DNA from: Burkholderia sp. OK233
Lineage (GTDB): Bacteria; Pseudomonadota; Gammaproteobacteria; Burkholderiales; Burkholderiaceae
Length of the DNA stretch: 64,000 bases
NCBI RefSeq assembly: GCF_900230185.1
Contig: NZ_OCSR01000002.1
Location: 3,906,001-3,970,000, forward strand
Direction of reading: 5' to 3'
Positions 51,216-59,297 of this stretch are shown here, in pieces. The position numbers and the translations under genes were made by a program. The first letter of the stretch is position 1; each line of letters opens with the position of its first letter. The notes under the pieces were generated by a model. It was not told where the DNA came from and did not search any database. It saw nothing but the letters and a program-made list of their open reading frames with translations.

Positions 51216-52325
51216 TCACGGCAGAGCGACCGTCTGCGTTTCTGCAATGCCAGTCCTGCCTGCCGTGTTGTCAAGCGTGCTGCGATAGCCGCGCGATTGC
51301 ATTTCGGCGAGCCTGCTCAGCGTTCTCGACAGATCGTGCGCGCCTTCGAGTCCACTCAGCGCCGCCTCGATCGGCTGATCGGAGGCGATGAACAGCGCGC
51401 ATTTGCGGTCATAGAAGATATCGACAAGCCATATGAGCCGCTGCAACGTATGCGCTTTGGCAAGCCACTCAGTGTGCACCTGGTCGAGAATCAGACCGTG
51501 CCAATGCTCGGCGAGGTCCAGATAGTCAAGGTGCGAACGGCTCGCCACGCACAGGTTTTCGAAGTCCGCCCATAGCAAAGCAGCACCCGCGGCACGCGCG
51601 GCGAGCGGCCGGCCTGCCGCGCTGATGGTGGCAGGCTCCAGCGTTTCGTTGCCTTCATAGCGCTCGAAAATTTGCAGGAGTGCGTCGCCGGTTACCGCGT
51701 CGAGCGGCGCAAAAAAATGCGACAACGCTGCTTCTTCGCCACCGAAGCGGTAATCACGTGCGCCGTCGAAATGAATCACCGTGAAGCAACGTTTGATCTG
51801 TTCGATCGTCGGCAGGAAACGCTCGTGAAACTCCGGGTCGGACAGCAGGGCGTCCGGTGCGTAGTTCGAGGTCAGCACGATGCGCGTGCCCAGGCCGATC
51901 GCGGTATCGAGAAACCGGCCCATCAGGAAAGCGTCGGCGATATCGTGCACGTGAAATTCGTCGAAGCACAGCAGCTCCACGCCATCGAGCCATTGTCTTG
52001 AGACCGATCCCAGCCGGTCATCGCCGCGTGGCTCATTCACCAGCCGCCGGTTCATCTCACGCAGAAACTCGTGAAAATGCATGCGCCGCTTCCGGCAGCT
52101 TGCCAGCTCGAACACCGTATCGACCACCAGGCTTTTGCCGCGTCCGGGCAAGCCGTGGCAATAGACGCCCTGATGCGTCGGCGTGGAACCGGACTTTGCG
52201 CTTCGCCCCATTGGCCCGTTTGCGCCCAGTAACGTGACGAGCGCCGCGATGGCGTCGCGCTGAGTTGCGTCGGGTACGATGTCGCGTGCGGCGAGGGCGT
52301 TGACGACCTGGACTTCATCACGCAT
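51216..52325 (-). CDS. zapE: AFG1/ZapE-family ATPase
   Basis: P-loop ATPase of 369 residues related to cell-division protein ZapE and mitochondrial AFG1. Walker A is GLPGRGKSLVVD, Walker B LLCFDEFHVHDIADA and sensor 1 VLTSNYAPD. FLPTIEQIKRCFTVIHFDGARDYR is the family's central signature. ZapE acts at the division ring under low oxygen or high temperature; AFG1 helps membrane-protein quality control. ATG 52323-52325 has CGGAGAT upstream. It is longer than E. coli ZapE at the N-terminus region around residues 35-50 (GRSAKSGSTPT). The zapE name is by family; a paralogue elsewhere cannot be excluded. Confidence 0.88.
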   Translation of the reverse strand: MRDEVQVVNALAARDIVPDATQRDAIAALVTLLGANGPMGRSAKSGSTPTHQGVYCHGLPGRGKSLVVDTVFELASCRKRRMHFHEFLREMNRRLVNEPRGDDRLGSVSRQWLDGVELLCFDEFHVHDIADAFLMGRFLDTAIGLGTRIVLTSNYAPDALLSDPEFHERFLPTIEQIKRCFTVIHFDGARDYRFGGEEAALSHFFAPLDAVTGDALLQIFERYEGNETLEPATISAAGRPLAARAAGAALLWADFENLCVASRSHLDYLDLAEHWHGLILDQVHTEWLAKAHTLQRLIWLVDIFYDRKCALFIASDQPIEAALSGLEGAHDLSRTLSRLAEMQSRGYRSTLDNTAGRTGIAETQTVALP

Positions 52326-52439
52326 GGGCAGCAATCTCCGTCCGTGGAGAGAAGATGTCGTGCAGGACGGCGGTGAGGGTGGATGCGGTGATCATGGTGA
52401 ATAGGCAGGCGCTGATCGCGTAATTTTAATGGCAGGCAC

Positions 52440-54773
52440 TCAGTCCCGTTGGCGGCTCAACACGCGCTGCAATTCCCGCGGATCGACAGGCTTGGTGAAA
52501 TGATGGTCGAAGCCCGCTTCTTCAGCGGTCTGCTTGTCCTGCTGCTGACCCCAGCCGGTGACGGCGATCAGCAGAATGCCGGTGTCATGATGCTCGTGAC
52601 GAATGCGCCGCGCCAATTCATAGCCGTTCAGGCGCGGCAAGCCAATATCGAGAATCACCGCCTGCGGTGCGAATTCGCCGATCAGTTCCAGCCCGGCGAT
52701 GCCGTCGCCGGCCGTGCGCACCTTGTGGCCTTCGAGTTCAAGCACCATGGCGAGGCTATCGGCGGCGTCCGCATTGTCGTCGACGATCACGACGCGCAAA
52801 CCCACCGTGCGCGGCATCTCGGCCGGCGCACTCTCCGACTGCTCCGGGGTCGCTTTCGATAGTGGCAGGCGGATCACGAACTCGCTGCCGCTGCCTGGGC
52901 CGTTGCTGAATGCGGCGACCGTGCCGCCGTGCAGTTCGGCGAGGCCGCGCACCAGCGCGAGACCGATACCGAGACCACCTTGCGAGCGCTCCAGCGCCGG
53001 GGCGAGTTGCGAGAACATTTCGAACACGCTGTCCAGATGCTCACGCGGAATGCCAATGCCGGAATCGCGTACGACGATCACAGCTTCATCGCCTTCGCGC
53101 TCCGCGGCGAGCGAGATGCTGCCGCCGGGCGGCGTGTACTTGGCCGCGTTGTTCAGCAGGTTCAGAATCATCTGCGACAGGCGTGTGGGATCGGCGTCGA
53201 GATAGAGCGGCTCGCGCGGCAACGTCACGCTCAGATGATGCGCCGACGCCTGCACGGTGGGCCGCGCCGCTTCCATGGCGGACTGCATCGCACGCGCGAG
53301 TTCGAGCCGCCGCTGCTTGCGCAATTCGAGCTTGCCCTGCGTGATACGCGACACTTCCAGCAGGTCGTCGACCAGATGCGTCATGTGTTGCAATTGCCGG
53401 TCGAACACGTCGCGAGACCAGCTCAATTGCGGGTCGGCGAAATCCTTCAGACGCAGGATTTCGAGCACGTTGCGCATCGGCGCGAGCGGATTGCGCAGCT
53501 CATGAGCGAGCGTGGCGAGAAATTCGTCCTTGCGGCGATCGGCTTTTGAGAGTTCCAGATTCACACGCTGCAATTGCTGTTCGGCACGTCTGCGCCCGGT
53601 GATGTCGCGGCTCACGCTGACTGCGCCATAGATGTCACCGCGCGCGTTTGCCAGCGGTTTGACTACCGTTTCACAGACCCCGCGTGTGCCGTCGCGCCGC
53701 ACGAAAGTCAGTTCGCGACGCCACGTGCCGTCGGCAGCGAGGGCGGCGAGCACTTCGCGGTGGATGCGTAACGCGTCTTCGGGTGGATGGAATATGGCGA
53801 TCGGCTTGCCGAGAATTTCGCGCCTGCGATAACCGAGCATGCGCTCGCCCCCGGCGTTGAAATCGGTGATGTTGCCGCGCAGGTCGGTGATCACGATCGC
53901 GTCGCTCAGGTGTTCGAAAATCGCCGCCTGGCGCAGCAGCACGGTCTGCGCGTCCTTGCGCTCGGTGATGTCGATGCCGAGGCCATAGATTGTCAGTGGC
54001 TCGCCCTGGCGGTCGTAGGTGGCGCGGCCGCGGCCTTCCATCCAGCACCAGTCACCGCTTGCATGCAGGAAGCGGAATTCGGCGACGTAGTCGTCACCGC
54101 TTGCCACTGCATGATCGACCGCCTCGTTGAGCGCAATCAGGTCGCCGGGATGAACCAGTTCGAAAAAGCCGCCCGGCATTTTCGCAAACCGTCCCTCGGC
54201 GTAGCCCGCGAGCGCTTCCAGTTCGCGGCTCCACCAGAATTTGCCTGATTTCGACTCGCGCGACCACGCACCCATGCGCGCCCCGCGCATGGCGAGGCTC
54301 AGCACGTCGCGGCTTTCCTGCAATTCTTTCTGAGCGAGTTGATGCGCGGCGACAGACGCTTCTGCGTTGCGGCGCGCAAGCAGCAAGTCCTGCTCGTACT
54401 TGTGACGATCCGCGACGATCAGCACCGCCACTTCGAGGTAGCTGCTTTCGCCCTGATCGCGGCGCACCGCGTTGAGCAGCATCGGCACCATGTGGCCGTC
54501 CCGACGCAGCATGTTCAGTTTGACCTCGGCCACCGAACCCGGCATTTGCAGCAGCGGTGACCAGTGCGTCTGATGGAACACCTTGCTGTCGGCTGTCAGC
54601 AGATCCTGAACGTGCTTTACCTCGGCAAGCTCCGGCGCGTTGTAGCCGAGCCAATTGCAGAAGGTTGCGTTCACACGCAGGATCCAGCCGTCGGGGGTGG
54701 TCACAAGCAGGCCGCAGGCGGCGTGCTCGAACAAGGCATCGGCGGACGGCAACAGGCGGTGCGTGCTTTGCAT
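52440..54773 (-). CDS. PAS-containing hybrid sensor histidine kinase
   Basis: Cytoplasmic hybrid kinase of 777 residues without membrane helices. Three PAS domains come first (about 8-125, 155-275 and 280-400). HisKA follows with phospho-acceptor His424 in ATLAHELRNPL, then the ATPase domain with NLLNNAAKYTPPGG and GGLGIGLALV, and a C-terminal receiver (about 660-775) with acceptor Asp709 in VILDIGLPRLNG. The signal is likely small-molecule or redox through PAS, but no haem or flavin motif can be assigned. A stand-alone receiver lies 760 bp away on the other strand and is a possible partner. The ATG follows the GC-rich divergent region. Confidence 0.94.
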   Translation of the reverse strand: MQSTHRLLPSADALFEHAACGLLVTTPDGWILRVNATFCNWLGYNAPELAEVKHVQDLLTADSKVFHQTHWSPLLQMPGSVAEVKLNMLRRDGHMVPMLLNAVRRDQGESSYLEVAVLIVADRHKYEQDLLLARRNAEASVAAHQLAQKELQESRDVLSLAMRGARMGAWSRESKSGKFWWSRELEALAGYAEGRFAKMPGGFFELVHPGDLIALNEAVDHAVASGDDYVAEFRFLHASGDWCWMEGRGRATYDRQGEPLTIYGLGIDITERKDAQTVLLRQAAIFEHLSDAIVITDLRGNITDFNAGGERMLGYRRREILGKPIAIFHPPEDALRIHREVLAALAADGTWRRELTFVRRDGTRGVCETVVKPLANARGDIYGAVSVSRDITGRRRAEQQLQRVNLELSKADRRKDEFLATLAHELRNPLAPMRNVLEILRLKDFADPQLSWSRDVFDRQLQHMTHLVDDLLEVSRITQGKLELRKQRRLELARAMQSAMEAARPTVQASAHHLSVTLPREPLYLDADPTRLSQMILNLLNNAAKYTPPGGSISLAAEREGDEAVIVVRDSGIGIPREHLDSVFEMFSQLAPALERSQGGLGIGLALVRGLAELHGGTVAAFSNGPGSGSEFVIRLPLSKATPEQSESAPAEMPRTVGLRVVIVDDNADAADSLAMVLELEGHKVRTAGDGIAGLELIGEFAPQAVILDIGLPRLNGYELARRIRHEHHDTGILLIAVTGWGQQQDKQTAEEAGFDHHFTKPVDPRELQRVLSRQRD

Positions 54774-55533
54774 CGTCTTACAGGCTCAGCGGCGCAGGGG
54801 AGCGCCGCATGTGCTGGTCGCCGAAACCATGCGCCAGCACCGTGGTCCGCTTGCCGCTACCGAAAATGATTACGTTGTTGTGCTTCGTGACGCTCATCGT
54901 CGAGTCCTGTGGCCTGCCGGGATGGGCGGCAAATACGCCAGACCCGGCACCGATGCTGAATGTTACCGCAGTCTCGCCGCGAGGCTGGGACTGCGCGGCA
55001 GCATGGAAAATTCATTTGTATCGCCGGCATGTCCGGTTCGCTACGACGGTCTTTGCCCGGCTGTGCGGGATAACCCGCAAGCAGGCTTCCCTGGTGTGAC
55101 GCCGTTTTCCGACAGAATTTCGCGTTTTCCTTCAACTGAAGTTTGCGTGTTTTCCCGAACTCGTTGGGACTATATTCGCTCGTATACAACGAGCCGATGA
55201 TGCCGAGGAGAATACGAAGCCATGCGCAATGCACGCAGCAAGGGCGGCATGCACGGCGGAAGTGCGTTTCATCCGTATTTCAACGCAATATCCCGTGCTT
55301 GCGCACGATGTGTCGGGAGGCGTCAAGACAGCATAAATCAGGAAGCGGCAGTCCGCCCAGTGCGCTATGGTGATGAGGTAGCGCATGTGCAGCGGCGGAT
55401 CGGGCGCGGGGTGGTGAAAACCGAAGCGAATGCCTGGCGAGCGATAAGCGCTTGCCGCGCGGTGGGAGCGAATCTTGCTCGCATGTTCCTCGATGCCCGG
55501 AAGCGGCACCAGAAAGTAGCCAGGGAGACCAGG
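54774..55533. other. Long intergenic region (760 bp), no convincing gene
   Basis: Between the hybrid kinase (leftward) and the receiver gene (rightward). Several open frames cross it, but none has a ribosome site, a family motif or a consistent start. A 7-bp inverted repeat, CTCGTTG (55160-55166) with CAACGAG (55187-55193), encloses TATATT and TATACA and may mark a promoter or operator. The region is unusually long for this part of the window. Confidence 0.4.
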
Positions 55534-55992
55534 GTGACGTTCGACGACAGAATGGACGAGAACGATGACGTCGTGGTTTGGCGGACTATTCAGTATGCGA
55601 TGGCATCCAATCGTCGCGTGCTCGTGGTCGACGATTACCGTGAAGCGGCCGAAGCGTTGCAGATGCTGCTGAACGCCGACGGCTTCGAGTGCCGCGCGCT
55701 GGACGATCCGCTCGCCGTATGCGCCATGGCCTGCGAGTGGCAGCCATTCGCCGTTCTGCTCGACATCAAGATGCCCGGCCTCGATGGCCTTGAGCTGGCT
55801 CGCCGCCTGCGGGCCAACCCGTTGACTTCGGACATGCTGCTGGTGGCCTGTACGGCTTTTTCTTCGCGTGAAGACAAGGCGCGCGCCAAGGCCGCTGGTT
55901 TCGACGCGCATTGTGCCAAACCCCTGACACCGGAGCGGCTCTTGCGCGTGCTCGAGTCTGCCGCCGCGTTGCATACTGTGGGACCGCAGTAA
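55534..55992 (+). CDS. Stand-alone response-regulator receiver
   Basis: Single receiver domain of about 152 residues with no output domain. The fold is complete: RRVLVVDDYREAAEALQMLL (acidic pair), acceptor Asp77 in VLLDIKMPGLDGLEL, the Thr/Ser switch in VACTAFSS, and Lys in HCAKPLTPERLL. Start choice: GTG 55534 has GGGAGA upstream; ATG 55552 (MDENDD) is the alternative. The open frame goes on to 55222, but that part is Arg-rich, low in family likeness and probably not translated. It likely relays phosphate with a hybrid kinase such as the one encoded divergently. Confidence 0.82.
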   Translation: MTFDDRMDENDDVVVWRTIQYAMASNRRVLVVDDYREAAEALQMLLNADGFECRALDDPLAVCAMACEWQPFAVLLDIKMPGLDGLELARRLRANPLTSDMLLVACTAFSSREDKARAKAAGFDAHCAKPLTPERLLRVLESAAALHTVGPQ

Positions 55993-56435
55993 AGATCGCG
56001 TAATGGTTGAAGGCCTGACCCGTTTAAAAAAGATGTTTAATGACGCCTTCCCGCCGTTGCAGCCAATCGCGGCAAGCATCGAATAGGCACAGTTCGCAAC
56101 GGTGTACCCTTAAGCAAAAACCCCAGGCGCAAGGCGCTTCATTCGCGACGTATGGCCACAAACGGGTCATGCCCGCTGCGTTAATTTCTCTGCGATGTTC
56201 TCACCGGTCAACCGGTTCAGCGGACGCTCTTTAGCCCGCGTCATTCCTGTCTCCATTCACGCACGGTTAACGCATCATGTGCAGTGCTTGCACGCGACGT
56301 TCGTGCGTTTTCCGTAGTTGCCTGAAGGACGCCTTGTCCTGGTTGCGCAACGCTCAGGTCCATAATTTGCTGAGGCAGCAAGCTTGCACATTCAAAAGAC
56401 GTATCCGAGCGCTCTCAGTTTCTACAGGAATCCCT
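55993..56435. other. Intergenic gap before glgX, no gene seen
   Basis: A 443-bp stretch. It holds an A-rich segment near 56027-56040 and two copies of the palindrome ACCGGT eight bp apart (56203-56208, 56211-56216). No ORF with a ribosome site, clear promoter or terminator was found. Confidence 0.4.
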
Positions 56436-58652
56436 ATGTCATCCCAGGCCAGCTATTCGACGCGCATCGCGGAAGGCACACCTTTCCCGCTTGGTGCGAC
56501 GTGGAACGGAAGTGGCGTGAACTTCGCGCTGTTCTCAGCGCATGCAACCGGAGTCGAACTCTGTCTGTTCGACGAAACCGGCGAGACGGAAATCGAACGC
56601 ATCGAGCTTCCGGAGTACACCGACGAAGTCTGGCACGTGTTTGTGCCGAATCTGAAACCGGGTGCGGTATATGGCTATCGGGTCCACGGGCCCTATGAAC
56701 CGGAAAAAGGACATCGCTTCAATCCGAACAAACTCCTGCTCGACCCCTACGCCAAAGCGCATATCGGCGAGCTCAAATGGGCGCCGGAAATCTTTGGCTA
56801 TACGCTCGATTCGGAAGAGGGCGACCTGTCATTCGACGAGCGCGACAGCGCGCCCTTCGTGCCGAAGTGCAAGGTGGTCGACGCCAACTTTTCGTGGACT
56901 CATCCGGAACGCAATGCGCTGCCCTGGGAGCGCGTGATTTTCTATGAAACTCACGTGCGCGGTTTTACCAAACGTCATCCCGAAGTACCGGAAAATTTGC
57001 GTGGCACCTTCGCGGGTCTCGGCCAGCCGGTCGTGCTCGATTACATCAGGAGCCTCGGTGTCACGTCGGTCGAATTGATGCCGATTCAGACCTTCGTTAA
57101 CGACAGCTATCTGCTCGACAAAGGTCTCACCAACTACTGGGGCTACAACACGATCGGCTTCTTCGCGGCCGATCCGCGCTTTTTTGCGTCGTCGATCGAC
57201 TCGGTCGGCGAATTCAAGGAAATGGTGGACCGTTTTCATAACGCCAATCTCGAAGTCATTCTCGATGTGGTCTACAACCACACCGCCGAAGGTAACGAGC
57301 GCGGGCCGACGATTTCCTTCAAAGGCATCGACAACGCGTCTTACTATCGCCTGATGCCCGATGAGCCGCGCTATTACATCAACGACACAGGCACCGGCAA
57401 CACGCTTAATCTGTCCCATCCACGCGTGCTGCAGATGGTGACTGACAGCCTGCGCTACTGGGTGACGGAGATGAAGATCGACGGTTTCCGTTTCGACCTC
57501 GCCACGATTCTCGGCCGCGAGCCGCACGGTTTCGACGAAGGCGGCGGCTTTCTCGACAGTTGCCGGCAGGACCCGGTGCTCTCCGCCGTGCGACTGATTG
57601 CCGAGCCGTGGGATTGTGGTCCCGGCGGCTACCAGGTGGGTGGTTTTCCGCCTGGCTGGGCCGAATGGAACGATCGCTTTCGCGATACCGTGCGCGGCTA
57701 CTGGAAGGGCGACGAAGGCGAGGTCCCCGATCTCGCCAAACGCCTGACCGGTTCGGGCGACAAGTTCAACCATCGCGGGCGCCGTCCGTGGGCCAGCGTC
57801 AACTTCGTCGCCGCGCACGACGGCTTCACGCTCGACGATCTGGTCTCGTACAACGACAAGCACAACGAGGCCAACGGTGAAGACAGCAAGGACGGTCACT
57901 CGGACAACAAGTCATGGAACATGGGCGTCGAAGGCCCAACCGACGATCCGGAAATCCGGCAGCAACGCGAGCGCCAGAAACGCAATCTGCTGGCTACGCT
58001 GCTGCTCTCGCAAGGCACGCCGATGATTCTCGCGGGCGACGAATTCGGCCGTACGCAGGCGGGCAATAACAATGCGTATTGCCAGGACAACGAGATCAGC
58101 TGGGTCGATTGGGAAGGCATCGACGACGACGGTCGTGCGCTGACCGAGTTCGTCAAAAATTTGACCACACTGCGCCATCGTCTGCCGGTACTGCGTCGCG
58201 GGCGCTTTATCACCGGCGAATATAACGAGGCGCTCGACGTGACCGACGCGCGCTGGCTGGCGCCGGACGGCACCGATCTTTCGCAGGAACAGTGGGACGA
58301 TCCGTCGATGCGCTGCTTCGGCCTCGTGATAGACGGACGCGCTCAGGCGAGCGGCATTCGACGCCCCGCGTCCGATGCGACTTTGCTGCTGGTGCTGAAT
58401 GCACATCACGACGTGGTCAATTTCACGCTGCCCGACATTCCCGAGGGCGATCAGTGGACCTGTCTGCTGGATACGAACATGCCGGTGCGCGCCGAGTTGC
58501 CGCAATTCAGCGCCGGCGACGCGTATCAGGTAACCGGCCGTTCATTGCTGCTGTTCGCACTTGACGCGCCGAGCCGCGCGACGCAACGCGTGTTTGACCG
58601 CCTGGAAGAACAACTTACCACTGATGAAAGCGAACGCCCTGCGGCAACGTGA
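56436..58652 (+). CDS. glgX: Glycogen debranching enzyme, GH13 isoamylase type
   Basis: Hydrolyses alpha-1,6 branches of glycogen or limit dextrins; 738 residues. An N-terminal CBM48 domain (about 10-110, with WNGSGVNFALFSAHATGVELCLFD) is followed by the GH13 barrel. The conserved regions are DVVYNHT, GFRFDLATIL with nucleophile Asp354, IAEPWD with acid/base Glu390, and FVAAHDG. The typical GlgX/TreX sequence LTNYWGYNTIGFFAADPRF is present. ATG 56436 has ACAGGAA upstream; longer frames begin in non-protein-like sequence. A DUF2934 gene follows, an association often seen in glycogen/trehalose loci of Burkholderia. No glgA, glgB or treYZ is in the window. Confidence 0.95.
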   Translation: MSSQASYSTRIAEGTPFPLGATWNGSGVNFALFSAHATGVELCLFDETGETEIERIELPEYTDEVWHVFVPNLKPGAVYGYRVHGPYEPEKGHRFNPNKLLLDPYAKAHIGELKWAPEIFGYTLDSEEGDLSFDERDSAPFVPKCKVVDANFSWTHPERNALPWERVIFYETHVRGFTKRHPEVPENLRGTFAGLGQPVVLDYIRSLGVTSVELMPIQTFVNDSYLLDKGLTNYWGYNTIGFFAADPRFFASSIDSVGEFKEMVDRFHNANLEVILDVVYNHTAEGNERGPTISFKGIDNASYYRLMPDEPRYYINDTGTGNTLNLSHPRVLQMVTDSLRYWVTEMKIDGFRFDLATILGREPHGFDEGGGFLDSCRQDPVLSAVRLIAEPWDCGPGGYQVGGFPPGWAEWNDRFRDTVRGYWKGDEGEVPDLAKRLTGSGDKFNHRGRRPWASVNFVAAHDGFTLDDLVSYNDKHNEANGEDSKDGHSDNKSWNMGVEGPTDDPEIRQQRERQKRNLLATLLLSQGTPMILAGDEFGRTQAGNNNAYCQDNEISWVDWEGIDDDGRALTEFVKNLTTLRHRLPVLRRGRFITGEYNEALDVTDARWLAPDGTDLSQEQWDDPSMRCFGLVIDGRAQASGIRRPASDATLLLVLNAHHDVVNFTLPDIPEGDQWTCLLDTNMPVRAELPQFSAGDAYQVTGRSLLLFALDAPSRATQRVFDRLEEQLTTDESERPAAT

Positions 58653-58794
58653 CGAGCTTAGGGCCGGGCACGAGCGCTAGCCGCCAGGTATAGCGCTTGC
58701 TCGATTCCGGAGAGCCACCGTTTGGCGCATCCCGCGACAAACGAAGTAAGGCAACCGGTGTCGGTCTCTGCCCGGTGCAACTGAGGGTGCTCAA

Positions 58795-58986
58795 ATGGAA
58801 CAGGAACAAACGTCTCAAGAGTCTTCTCAAGAAGAACAGATTCGCACACGCGCCTACTACCTCTGGCAGCAGGCCGGAGATCCGAAGGGGACGCCTGACG
58901 AGTACTGGGAGCAGGCGCGCGACGAAATCGAGAAGGAAGCGCCGCCGACAGAAAGTGGGCCAGTGGCTGACGCGCCGAAAAAGTGA
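58795..58986 (+). CDS. DUF2934 family small protein
   Basis: Acidic 63-residue protein with the DUF2934 core EEQIRTRAYYLWQQAGDPKGTPDEYWEQARDEIEKE, a helix-turn-helix-like pair of amphipathic helices without DNA-binding character. The family has no known biochemical role but is frequently found beside glycogen-debranching and trehalose genes, as here (glgX ends 142 bp upstream). The ATG at 58795 is preceded by GAGGGTGCTCAA. It may share the glgX transcript. Confidence 0.85.
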   Translation: MEQEQTSQESSQEEQIRTRAYYLWQQAGDPKGTPDEYWEQARDEIEKEAPPTESGPVADAPKK

Positions 58987-59297
58987 AGATGCGAAGCCTC
59001 ACCGGTGCGCAGGCCGTCGCAGATTATTTTTTATTTGTGCTGCGCAGGTAAAGCGCGAAGCGAACTAATTACGCCGCGCTGCAACACGAAGACGGTCCCT
59101 TTGGACGCCTCGGTGGCAGCAAACCCTGTGCCCGCCCACGCGCCGCTTCACGCGTGACGTCTTGATCACGTGCCACCCTATGGAGAACGGCGGAAGTGCG
59201 GTAAATTCCGGAGAACAGAAATAGCGCACGAACAACCTGAGGCGCGTTGCGCGCCGCCACCTCCGACCTGTGCTTATCTTTCATGGAGATCGTGACC
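58987..59297. other. Intergenic gap, no gene seen
   Basis: A 311-bp stretch between DUF2934 and the second hybrid kinase. It contains a T-rich run (59022-59036) that could help end transcription of the glgX unit, but the upstream pairing is imperfect. Nothing else stands out. Confidence 0.35.

Noticed and set aside
54839..55099. Possible small exported protein starting MITLLCFVTLIVESCG
   Set aside because: The first residues resemble a signal peptide, but there is no ribosome site, other frames over the region are equally open, and the rest has no family likeness.
55222..55533. N-terminal extension of the receiver protein by about 104 residues
   Set aside because: The frame stays open, but the sequence is Arg/Ala-rich without a domain, and GTG 55534 has a proper ribosome site.
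55132..56079. A 315-codon frame on the minus strand
   Set aside because: It mirrors the receiver gene, whose receiver motifs are unmistakable on the plus strand. The part over 55132-55533 has no independent support.
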